Assembly: GCF_008935055.1 (NCBI RefSeq)
Contig: NZ_CP043028.1
Location: 1,459,901-1,523,900, forward strand
DNA: 64,000 bases
Source: Pseudobutyrivibrio xylanivorans
Lineage (GTDB): Bacteria > Bacillota > Clostridia > Lachnospirales > Lachnospiraceae
Direction of reading: 5' to 3'
Position numbers and translations under genes: made by a program
The notes under the pieces: model-generated
Databases searched by the model: none
The model's input: only the letters and a program-made list of their open reading frames with translations
Told to the model about the DNA's origin: nothing
Part shown: piece by piece, positions 16,135-24,061 of the stretch
How the letters are laid out: each line of letters begins with the position of its first letter
Position numbering within the stretch: the stretch's first letter is position 1

Positions 16135-16311
16135 TTATTTAAACTGATTCATTTCTGGATCATAGTGATAATCGATGCTGGCAAGCTTGGCCTTCAGCTC
16201 CGCCTCATCAACTCCTGTATCATCTATTAATGCGTATAATGTTGTGTAATGATCTCTCAATGCTGTATTTACAACAGAAAGCAACATCACAGGATCTTTT
16301 GGAAATGTCAT
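16135..16311 (-). CDS. DUF4250 small protein
   Basis: A 58-residue protein beginning MTFPKDPVMLLSVVNTALRD and ending LASIDYHYDPEMNQFK. This is the complete DUF4250 pattern, a family of very small cytoplasmic proteins of unknown function widespread in clostridia. The ATG has a perfect AAGGAG site with a seven-base gap. It lies 14 bases after the SNF2 gene and 9 bases before the CapA-like gene, so the three are probably cotranscribed. It is short enough to be overlooked by length-filtered gene calling. Confidence 0.85.
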   Translation of the reverse strand: MTFPKDPVMLLSVVNTALRDHYTTLYALIDDTGVDEAELKAKLASIDYHYDPEMNQFK

Positions 16312-16325
16312 TGTGTAACTCCTTG

Positions 16326-19300
16326 TTAACCTAACAGCTCGATGAAATCAGATTCTGTCATCTTAGAGATAACATTTGTCTCTCCAGAAAGAATTTCGTC
16401 TGCCAGGTCGCTCTTGCTATTTTGTAATTCTACGATTTTCTCTTCGATTGTGCCCTTAGTAATCAGTTTATAGACGGTGACCGTCTTCTTCTGTCCGATA
16501 CGATGCGCGCGGTCCGTTGCCTGATTCTGTGCAGCCAGATTCCACCATGGATCATAGTGGATAACCACATCGGCACCAATCAGATTGAGGCCTGTTCCAC
16601 CAGCCTTTAGGGAAATCAAAAATACATTGTTCTCCCCCTCATTGAAGCGATTTACCAAATCAAGTCGGTCCTCCTTTTTGGTGGAACCGGTGATTTCGAA
16701 GTAAGGTATACCTGCCTTATCCAAATCTTTTTTCAGTAAGTCAAGCATAGTCGTAAACTGACTAAAAATCAACATGCGATGTCCAGATTCTATTGCACGC
16801 TCCACCAAATCCATGCAAGCCTCGCGCTTTGCAGACTCGCCCTTGTAATTATCGATGAAAAGACGTGGATCGCAGCAAATCTGACGAAGCCTTGTCATTT
16901 CAGAGAAAATCTTCAGCTTAACCTTTTCAAAATTATGCTCCCTGTGAGCTTCCTCTATTAGTTGCTTCAGGTGTGCAACCTGAGCATCGTATAATGTCCG
17001 CTGCTCCTTGTCCAAAACAACAACCTGCTCCTTCTCAAGCTTTTCAGGAAGCTCCTTCAAAACATTTTCCTTCAATCGACGAAGAAGGAAAGGTGACACC
17101 ATTTTCTTCAAACGCTCAGAGGCATTCTTGTCCTCGTACTTGACGATTGGAGTCTCAAACTGTCGTCTAAACTGCTCGTATTTATAAAGAAATCCTGGCA
17201 TAAGGAAATCAAATATGCTCCACAACTCACTGAGCCTGTTTTCAATAGGTGTACCAGTCAGAGCCAAACGACGTCTACTACTGATAACCTTCACGGATTT
17301 TGCCGCAGCGGTAGTGTGATTCTTGATATACTGAGCCTCGTCGATGACCTCGTAATAGAAGTCGTGCTCCTCGTAAAGGGCCACATCACGCTTCAGCAAA
17401 TCATAAGATGTAACAAGCACATCGTATTTTTCAGCATCATTTATAATCTCTTCTCGCTCTGCGATGGTTCCTACCACTGCCACTGCGTTAAGCTCAGGCG
17501 CAAATTTTGAAAACTCATCCAGCCAGTTATACACAAGCGATGCAGGGCAAACCACAAGAGATGGCAGCTCTTCTACCACCTCTGGGCTGGTATAATGCTT
17601 CAGCAAAAAGCTGATAGTCTGAAGCGTCTTTCCAAGTCCCATGTCGTCGCAAAGTATTCCACCGAAGCCATATTTTTCAAGGGTACTTATCCACTTGAAG
17701 CCTGTTTTCTGGTAATTTCTCATGGTCTTTGAGAGATTTGCAGGCACCTTAAACTCCGCATCCTTTACGGTCTTGAAGCCCTTCACCAAATCCTTGAAGT
17801 GCTCGTCTCTATCCTCGTAGACACCCTCATTTTCCTCAAGAAGCTTGTCCAGATAGAGGGAACGATAAACTGGCACGTGCATGTTGTCCTTCAAAAAATC
17901 TTTCTCGGTAATCTGCAAGGTAGCAAGCATCTCATCCAAGGTTGCAAGAGCCTCATCATTCAAATCCACAAAGCTGTCATCACGCAATCTGTGATACTTT
18001 TTCTTTGCACGATAGCTGGCCAAAATCTCCAGCAGTTCCTCCCTGGAAATCTCATCAGAGGTAACCTGCAGGTCAAGCATTCCCTTTGAAAGAGAAACAC
18101 CAACGCTGAGCTTGGTCTCACGGAACACATTTATATGCTGGAAAGCATCTGTGACCTGAACCTCACCAAGCTTTGCCAGCTCAGCCACGCCAGAAACCAT
18201 AAAGTTATATATTAAATCCTCGTCCTTATCGCAATGGAAATAGCCCTTTTCCTTATCCGCAAAAGGAAGATATCCTGCTACTGCATTCAAGATTTCCTGC
18301 TCTTTGATTACTATTCGCTCTCTCTCCACCTGTCCCGCATCAGCAAAATTCAGCTCATAGCAATCCATGGCATTGTATTCCTGCTTGCCGTAGGTCGCCT
18401 TCACCTGGCAGGTCACATTTCCATTTTCCGCATCAAGGAAAAATGTGAATTCCACATCCTCTGTCAGGAACTTGGAAATCTCATCTGTTCCCTCCTCGAC
18501 TATCTTTACATAATCGCTAATTTCAGGAATGAAGGTGTGGTAAAAATCAGAAAGGTAGTTCATGCCCACATTCATAGTAAGGGGCTCACCAGCACTTTCA
18601 GCCATAAGTGGCGCCAGCTTTTTGCTGCACTCCGCACTCATTCGGCAGAATTTATCTCCCTCAATAAAATAAGAATGTGTTGCGCCCTCATATATATCCG
18701 GAAACTCCACCTGCGCCCGAACACCTGTAAAACGTGTCCCAGTGGAATCATATTTCGGTTTTATGTGCATTTCAGCCTTAAGATTCTTGTCTTGGAAATA
18801 AATGACACCCTTTCTCTCTCCTTCAAAATCCATTCCAGAATGACAGAAGGTATCGTAGAATTCATCTAGAAGTTTCCCCTCCAGGCTCATGCTATTTTTA
18901 TAGAAATACGCACTTTCATAGTAATCTCTTCTATAGGAATAGCCTTCATCTCCATATATTAAATCCAGACTATCATTAACTCGCGTAATAGCATTAGCAA
19001 TAAAATCCAAATAGGGCTGGCTCTCCCTGGTGAAATTCTCCCGATTGAGCTTCAGGATTGTATTCTTACCAAAAGCCATCGTTCCACCAGTCCGCACCAT
19101 TCGGTCAAGCAGGGTGATATCCTTCACAACATACATTTTCGACTCACCGATCTTGAAGGATAATTCCAACTCACCATACGCTTCTTTTAGTCGCGGCTGT
19201 AAGGATATTGAATTATTCAGTGATTTGGTAATATTCTGAGCCACTGTGTTGGCACGGGTATTCTGATATTTTTTGATTAACCTAAGGGTATCCGGAGTAG

Positions 19301-20027
19301 TGTCATCAATAAATGTCTGATGCTTCAGCTCCTTGTAGGCAGCAAAAAACAACGCTCTAGCATGTTTGCAGCCTGATTGGTTAATCCTGCTTACACCCAA
19401 CGAATATGGGTTACATTTTCTACAATCGCATCTGAAGGTTGAAAAATGGTTGGTGAAAACGTGAAAAGAAACTGGCTTAGACATATCAGCATCGTCCGCA
19501 TCCTTTACCATTCCCTTCACCAAAATATATGGCTCACTTCCTAATGCTGTCGACTCTGGTTTGAACTCAAATGATACAACATCCCCCTTATCTACAGCTC
19601 TAAGAGCCTCATACTTCTCCCTTTCGTTTATGAACAAAGATGACTCCAGCTTGTCCATATCAAGGGTCTGATAATCATCATTTACTTCACCCAGCAAGCG
19701 TTCCCTCATGGCAGCATTCAACTTTTTCGCATCTGTCTCGGTAGTCTGCTCGAGTAAAAGCTCCTCTTTTTGATGGGAATATTTAATGAGAGCCGCAGCC
19801 TGATGCTTACAGCGAAAGCCCTTCAAAGCATGAGGACAATTGCAGGAAGCCGCGATAACATCGCTCCCATCCAAGGCGATTCGAACTGTATAAAGGCTAC
19901 TTCCCAATACAAAAACCTGGTAGCCACCTGCAGTCTTTTTAAGCTCCATCACACGGCCCTTGTCATAGTAATCCTTGCCTCGTTTTAAAATTGTTGGGTC
20001 AAACCAGCTCTTCCAATCTTTAGACAT
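16326..20027 (-). CDS. SNF2-family helicase with N-terminal SWIM zinc finger
   Basis: A 1,233-residue Swi2/Snf2-type DNA translocase. A SWIM zinc finger (CNCPHALKGFRCKHQAAALI, near residues 55-75) comes first, a second cysteine cluster (CDCRKCN...CKHARALF) near 200, and then a long family-specific region. The ATPase has Walker A DDMGLGKT near 793, DEAQ near 897, and GTPIENRLSELWSIFDFLMP. The C-terminal lobe has KAGGTGLNLIGAD near 1145 and the DRAHRIGQ motif. The ATG at 20027 is preferred because GGAG lies nine bases before it. Likely roles are transcription or DNA repair remodelling, by family analogy with RapA-like proteins. Confidence 0.92.
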   Translation of the reverse strand: MSKDWKSWFDPTILKRGKDYYDKGRVMELKKTAGGYQVFVLGSSLYTVRIALDGSDVIAASCNCPHALKGFRCKHQAAALIKYSHQKEELLLEQTTETDAKKLNAAMRERLLGEVNDDYQTLDMDKLESSLFINEREKYEALRAVDKGDVVSFEFKPESTALGSEPYILVKGMVKDADDADMSKPVSFHVFTNHFSTFRCDCRKCNPYSLGVSRINQSGCKHARALFFAAYKELKHQTFIDDTTPDTLRLIKKYQNTRANTVAQNITKSLNNSISLQPRLKEAYGELELSFKIGESKMYVVKDITLLDRMVRTGGTMAFGKNTILKLNRENFTRESQPYLDFIANAITRVNDSLDLIYGDEGYSYRRDYYESAYFYKNSMSLEGKLLDEFYDTFCHSGMDFEGERKGVIYFQDKNLKAEMHIKPKYDSTGTRFTGVRAQVEFPDIYEGATHSYFIEGDKFCRMSAECSKKLAPLMAESAGEPLTMNVGMNYLSDFYHTFIPEISDYVKIVEEGTDEISKFLTEDVEFTFFLDAENGNVTCQVKATYGKQEYNAMDCYELNFADAGQVERERIVIKEQEILNAVAGYLPFADKEKGYFHCDKDEDLIYNFMVSGVAELAKLGEVQVTDAFQHINVFRETKLSVGVSLSKGMLDLQVTSDEISREELLEILASYRAKKKYHRLRDDSFVDLNDEALATLDEMLATLQITEKDFLKDNMHVPVYRSLYLDKLLEENEGVYEDRDEHFKDLVKGFKTVKDAEFKVPANLSKTMRNYQKTGFKWISTLEKYGFGGILCDDMGLGKTLQTISFLLKHYTSPEVVEELPSLVVCPASLVYNWLDEFSKFAPELNAVAVVGTIAEREEIINDAEKYDVLVTSYDLLKRDVALYEEHDFYYEVIDEAQYIKNHTTAAAKSVKVISSRRRLALTGTPIENRLSELWSIFDFLMPGFLYKYEQFRRQFETPIVKYEDKNASERLKKMVSPFLLRRLKENVLKELPEKLEKEQVVVLDKEQRTLYDAQVAHLKQLIEEAHREHNFEKVKLKIFSEMTRLRQICCDPRLFIDNYKGESAKREACMDLVERAIESGHRMLIFSQFTTMLDLLKKDLDKAGIPYFEITGSTKKEDRLDLVNRFNEGENNVFLISLKAGGTGLNLIGADVVIHYDPWWNLAAQNQATDRAHRIGQKKTVTVYKLITKGTIEEKIVELQNSKSDLADEILSGETNVISKMTESDFIELLG

Positions 20028-20132
20028 TAATATTTGCTCCAATTATAAGTTTGCATTTTTCTATTACTATTTATTACTGTCTACAGTATAATACCACTCT
20101 GTAAAATGATTAGTAAATAAACTCAGGAATAT

Positions 20133-20171
20133 AAAAGCCCCGAGACAGCGCCATTTGCGCCACCCCGGGAC
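20133..20171 (-). terminator. GC-rich terminator left from a lost gene
   Basis: A 15-bp stem with G-U pairs (GTCCCGGGGTGGCGC / GCGCTGTCTCGGGGC) followed by TTTTAT on the minus strand. It lies just after the surface-protein remnant at 20189-20308, so it was probably that gene's terminator. Confidence 0.65.
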
Positions 20172-20188
20172 CTTATTAGTGAAGGTTA

Positions 20189-20308
20189 TTATTTATTGAA
20201 ATTAGTATGCTGTAGTGTGTCAGGAAGCTCTATATCCTCAATCGTAGCTCCCAAAGGAAGTGTCTGAGTAGCTACACTTTCCCATTCATCTTTCTGCGAG
20301 TTACTAGG
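20189..20308 (-). pseudogene. C-terminal remnant of a repetitive surface protein
   Basis: A 39-codon frame with no start reads DEWESVATQTLPLGATIEDI and ELPDTLQHTN before its stop. The wording (WE...LPLGATIEDIELPDTL) is typical of the spacer segments of large secreted adhesin-like proteins in Lachnospiraceae. A stop codon precedes it immediately. A GC-rich terminator follows. It is most likely the tail of a deleted gene. Identification is by pattern only. Confidence 0.5.
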
Positions 20309-20471
20309 TTATAATACCAAAAATTGATTATCATTCTGTGATTGCAAGCGTTACATCTCAATGCATTACCTTATTATCACCCGTTTCTAGTAACTTTATT
20401 TTAAATTTCTCAGTGAATTTTCACACTAGCGTGATACAATAAGTTATCAATCTTTTATGGAGATATATTAT

Positions 20472-21521
20472 ATGATTTACAGAAAACAAACCGGATACGA
20501 TTCCTTCAAATGCATAGCCGATAAATGCCCTAAGAGCTGCTGCGTCGGCTGGCAGATAATGATAGACGAAGACAGCATTGAAAAATATGGCAAGGCCTCA
20601 GGTGACTTTGGCACTCGCCTGAAAAATTCAATCAATTATGAAGAGGGCTGCTTCCTTCAGAATAACACTCGCTGTGCCATGCTTAATGAAACAGGGCTCT
20701 GCGATTTGCATTCCACTCTTGGCGAAGATATGCTTTGCTACACCTGCAAGATGTTTCCTAGGCACGTGGAAGAGTTTCAGGATATTAGAGAATATTCCCT
20801 TTCTCTATCCTGCCCCGAGGTCACTCGCATGATTCTCGACCCAGACTATGAATTTGGAATTATTGAAACTGAGGATGATAAATTTGATAATCCTGAAGAA
20901 TTTGAAGAGTTTGATTTGCTGCTCTTTGATAAGCTTGAGTTTGCCAGAGACAAAATGCTTGAGCTGGCATTTTCAAAGGCAATTTCCCTTCAGGATAGAA
21001 TGAGCCTCATTGCTGCCATGGCACTGAAGCTTCAGCGCCTCTATGATGAGGGTGCTATCTTCGATATGGATGATGTGGATTTTGACGAGGAATTTGATTG
21101 CGTTGGAACAGGTGCTGTCCTCTCGTTGGAATACTGTGTGAAGACAATGGATGTGCTGCTTGAAATGGAAGTGCTTGAAGAATCGTGGCGTGACTCCATC
21201 CGAAATGCTCAGAAATATTGGGAAGAGCACTCCCTTGAATTTCTTCCATGGAAGGAAGCCATGTACCCTGATACCGCCACAGAATTCATCTTCGAGAAGA
21301 TTTTCGAATTGCTTCTCTTCACCTATTTCTGCGGCTCAGCCTACGATGGACAAATCTATTCCCGCGCAATGATTGCTGTTCAATCCACACGCTGGCTGAT
21401 GATGCTTCACGCAGCTTCGGACACAGCTTTTGCTGAAACCATCTATCTCTATTCCCGTGAGGTAGAACACTCTGACTTAAATGTAGATTCCCTTATAACA
21501 CACTTCGAGGGTGAGCTTTAA
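20472..21521 (+). CDS. fliB: Flagellin lysine-N-methylase
   Basis: Predicted methylase that modifies surface lysines of flagellin using S-adenosylmethionine. The 349-residue protein has the cysteine-rich start of the FliB family, with CIADKCPKSCCVGWQI and then CAMLNETGLCDLHSTLG, CYTCKMFPRHVEEF and SLSLSCPEV. These cysteines likely bind an iron-sulfur cluster, as known for FliB. The ATG at 20472 is chosen over one 15 bases upstream because GGAG lies eight bases ahead of it. No flagellin gene is in the window. With YjfB and the chemotaxis receptor it indicates a motile host. Confidence 0.85.
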   Translation: MIYRKQTGYDSFKCIADKCPKSCCVGWQIMIDEDSIEKYGKASGDFGTRLKNSINYEEGCFLQNNTRCAMLNETGLCDLHSTLGEDMLCYTCKMFPRHVEEFQDIREYSLSLSCPEVTRMILDPDYEFGIIETEDDKFDNPEEFEEFDLLLFDKLEFARDKMLELAFSKAISLQDRMSLIAAMALKLQRLYDEGAIFDMDDVDFDEEFDCVGTGAVLSLEYCVKTMDVLLEMEVLEESWRDSIRNAQKYWEEHSLEFLPWKEAMYPDTATEFIFEKIFELLLFTYFCGSAYDGQIYSRAMIAVQSTRWLMMLHAASDTAFAETIYLYSREVEHSDLNVDSLITHFEGEL

Positions 21522-21532
21522 TGCTCACCCTC
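21507..21532. terminator. Bidirectional terminator between fliB and the histidine phosphatase gene
   Basis: GAGGGTGAGC / GCTCACCCTC form a perfect 10-bp stem with a six-base loop that includes the fliB stop codon. The two genes converge here with 29 bases between them. Confidence 0.7.
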
Positions 21533-21550
21533 TTGATGAGTAGTGCTTTC

Positions 21551-22222
21551 CTACCAATTCTTCTCAAATCCATTTGATATGAATTTGTAGTCATCGCTCT
21601 TTCCATCGCTAGATAAAAAGATTTCTGCTATAGCACAGTTATTGAAATCAACATCCCAGTATTTTTCTCTAGGCGTCTTCTTTAAATATTCAAAAATACC
21701 ATGACTAAGCGCCCCGTGGCTCACAAGCATTATAATATCATCCTCTGAAAATTCATCGAGAGCAATTCTTGTTCGGAGTCTCTCGATTACTCGCTCCGCT
21801 CTGGCTACCACCTCATCATAGCACTCTGCTCCCTCAGGTGGTTTGTACCCCTCAGGGTGATCAAAGCATTCTGCCAAAAATTCTGGATTTTCCTTTTCCA
21901 TATTTTTCTGCTCATAAATCCCAAAGGACATTTCGATAAGATTAGGTTCTATCTCAATCTCCGCCGGCTTGTTTATAGCCGTGATTGAATTCGTTTCAAA
22001 ACCAGAAATATCAATTCCTGCAATTACCGCTCCCGTCTCAATTGCCCTGCCAAGTGGACTTGACAATATTTTCGTTGGAACCAATCCATTTTTTACTACA
22101 AATTCATGGGTCTCTCTTGCCTGCTCTCTTCCTCTTTCGTTCAAAGGAATCTCCGAGCTTCCCTGCAATCTCTTCTGCACATTTAAATCTGTCTGCCCAT
22201 GTCTAACTAAAATAATTCTCAT
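21551..22222 (-). CDS. Histidine phosphatase family protein (GpmB/CobC-like)
   Basis: A 223-residue cytoplasmic phosphatase of histidine phosphatase branch 1. The catalytic motif is LVRHGQTDLN (His9), and the second His lies in MLVSHGALSHGIF. The GSSEIPLNERGREQA and SPLGRAIETG blocks are standard. Substrates in this family range from phosphosugars to cobalamin precursors, and the sequence does not settle which. The start MRIILVRHG is normal although no strong AGGAGG is visible. A decayed sugar-transporter gene lies directly upstream on the same strand, so the two were probably once an operon. Confidence 0.85.
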   Translation of the reverse strand: MRIILVRHGQTDLNVQKRLQGSSEIPLNERGREQARETHEFVVKNGLVPTKILSSPLGRAIETGAVIAGIDISGFETNSITAINKPAEIEIEPNLIEMSFGIYEQKNMEKENPEFLAECFDHPEGYKPPEGAECYDEVVARAERVIERLRTRIALDEFSEDDIIMLVSHGALSHGIFEYLKKTPREKYWDVDFNNCAIAEIFLSSDGKSDDYKFISNGFEKNW

Positions 22223-22243
22223 CTGCCGCTTCTCTTTCTTGCT

Positions 22244-22523
22244 CTATCTATTCTTTTCAAGTTCTTGGCATATTCTATCATATTCCGCCTCATCAAGCTT
22301 AAAAAATTTCATAGTGCCTGCCGATGCAGCATTTTCATAATTTGAAATCTGATTTGTGTAATTTTTTCACGCCAAGCGCCATGTATATCAACGCAGTAAT
22401 AAGTACTACAAAAGCAGATGCCATCTTTGTCAAATATGGTCTTAGGATTGTGATAATTCCCTCATCCCTGGTTCCCAATTTGTACTGGTTATACTCCACT
22501 GTATTCATAATGGAAATCATCAT
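22244..22523 (-). pseudogene. Frameshifted C-terminal remnant of a GPH-family sugar:cation symporter
   Basis: The first frame reads MISIMNTVEYNQYKLGTRDE followed by GIITILRPYLTKMASAF, matching the late helices of GPH (MelB-type) symporters. It then runs into a wrong frame near 22370. The continuation in the next frame reads NQISNYENAASAGT and KFFKLDEAEYDRICQELEKN, the typical C-terminus of the same family. Most of the gene, an internal stretch and the reading frame are lost. The truncated 5' end coincides with the edge of the 73-bp repeat array. Confidence 0.8.
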
Positions 22524-22543
22524 TATAAGTATAAATCTACTCT

Positions 22544-23117
22544 GAATTTATCAATTCATCAGTGGCTCTACTGACCTTGTAAGTATCTCATTGATAAAAA
22601 TCCCACTATCTAAGCAGATTTTATCAATACACCATTGAATTCACTGGCCTTATAGACATCTCATTGATAAAAATCCCAAATCCTAAGCAAATTTTATCAA
22701 TACACTAATGAATTCACTGGCCTTATAGACATCTTATTGATAAAAATCCCAAATCCTAAGCAGATTTTATCAATACACCATTGAATTCACTGGCCTTATA
22801 GACATCTCATTGATAAAAATCCCACTATCTAAGTAGATTTTATCAATACACCATTGAATTCACTGGCCTTATAGACATCTCATTGATAAAAATCCCAAAT
22901 CCTAAGCAAATTTTATCAATACACCATTGAATTCACTGGCCTTATAGACATCTTATTGATAAAAATCCCAAATCCTAAGCAAATTTTATCAATACACCAT
23001 TGAATTCACTGGCCTTATAGACATCTTTTTGATAAAAATCCCAAATCCTAAGCAGATTTTATCAATACACTAATGGATTCATCAGCTTTAATGACTCTTA
23101 ATTGATAAATAGCCCAA
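22544..23117. repeat. Palindrome array C: 73-bp tandem repeat, about eight units
   Basis: TTGATAAAA starts recur at 22591, 22664, 22737, 22810, 22883, 22956, 23029 and 23102, an exact 73-base period. Each unit has a 37-bp palindrome (arms TTGATAAAA / TTTTATCAA) and a conserved 36-base spacer containing GAATTCACTGGCCTTATAG. Units differ at few positions, so the array arose by recent tandem duplication. The first and last units are degenerate. There is no reading frame across it. Confidence 0.9.
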
Positions 23118-23124
23118 TAAAAAT

Positions 23125-23157
23125 AAAAAAGAGGCCTAAGCCAACGCTTAGACCCCT
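23125..23157 (-). terminator. Terminator of the crotonase gene
   Basis: On the minus strand GGTCTAAGC / GCTTAGGCC form a stem with a short loop followed by TCTTTTTTA. It begins about 18 bases past the stop codon. Confidence 0.75.
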
Positions 23158-23174
23158 TAGGAATCAAATTCAAT

Positions 23175-23978
23175 TTAGAAATCTGTAAGGTTTGCTGCTC
23201 TTCTCTCAAGGAATGCGCCCATGCCCTCTGCCTTATCGTGTGTAGAGCATGTGATACCAAAGAGATTAGCCTCCATCTCAACTGCATTCTTGATGTCCAT
23301 GTCGTAACCATTGTTGATTGCAGCCTTTGCGATAGATACAGCGTAGCTTCCCTTAGAAGCGATCTTCTTAGCCATAGCCTTTGCTGTGTCCATAAGCTCC
23401 TCTGTAGAAACAACCTTGTTTACAAGACCGATTCTGTATGCCTCGTTTGCATCAATAGAATCACATGTGAAGATAAGCTCCTTAGCACGTCCCATACCTA
23501 CAAGACGAGCAAGTCTCTGTGTGCCACCGAAACCTGGGATAATTCCAAGGCCTGTCTCAGGCTGTCCAAATGTAGCATTGTCAGAAGCGATACGAATATC
23601 ACAAGCCATAGCGATTTCGCAACCACCACCAAGTGCGAATCCGTTAACTGCTGCAATAGTAACCTGTCTCATGTTCATGAGCTTGAAGAAAGGAACTGAT
23701 GCTCTCATACCGAAAGCACGTGCCTCAGCTGCAGTAAAGTTAACCATCTCAGAAATATCTGCACCAGCAACAAATGACTTGAATGCATTGTCCTTCTTAT
23801 CAGGACCACCTGTAAGAATAAGAACCTTTACGTCGTCTCTAGCCTCGATCTCTGTAAGTGCAACGTTTAACTCATCAAGAGTCTCGCTGTTAAGTGCATT
23901 AAGTGCTGCTGGACGTGCAATAGTAAGTACTGCGATCTCGTCAGCAACCTCAAGCTTTAAATTGTTGAATTCGCTCAT
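23175..23978 (-). CDS. Enoyl-CoA hydratase / 3-hydroxybutyryl-CoA dehydratase (crotonase)
   Basis: A 267-residue crotonase-family hydratase that interconverts 3-hydroxyacyl-CoA and enoyl-CoA, likely in butyrate formation. Both catalytic glutamates are present: GGGCEIAMACDIR and FGQPETGLGIIPGFGGTQRL. The oxyanion-hole segment FKSFVAGADISEM is intact. An AGGAGG site lies three bases before a double ATG; the second ATG has better spacing. In many clostridia the gene is called crt and sits with bcd-etfBA-hbd, but here it stands alone between a repeat array and the GGDEF gene. Confidence 0.88.
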   Translation of the reverse strand: MSEFNNLKLEVADEIAVLTIARPAALNALNSETLDELNVALTEIEARDDVKVLILTGGPDKKDNAFKSFVAGADISEMVNFTAAEARAFGMRASVPFFKLMNMRQVTIAAVNGFALGGGCEIAMACDIRIASDNATFGQPETGLGIIPGFGGTQRLARLVGMGRAKELIFTCDSIDANEAYRIGLVNKVVSTEELMDTAKAMAKKIASKGSYAVSIAKAAINNGYDMDIKNAVEMEANLFGITCSTHDKAEGMGAFLERRAANLTDF

Positions 23979-24061
23979 CATAATCCTCCTCTTTTGGGTT
24001 CACCCCAACTTTTTTATCATGTATATAATAATAGAGCATTGTTAAAACTTTGTCAATCATT

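Noticed and set aside
22544..23117. CRISPR array at the 73-bp repeat
   Set aside because: Spacers are conserved from unit to unit, so it is a simple tandem repeat.
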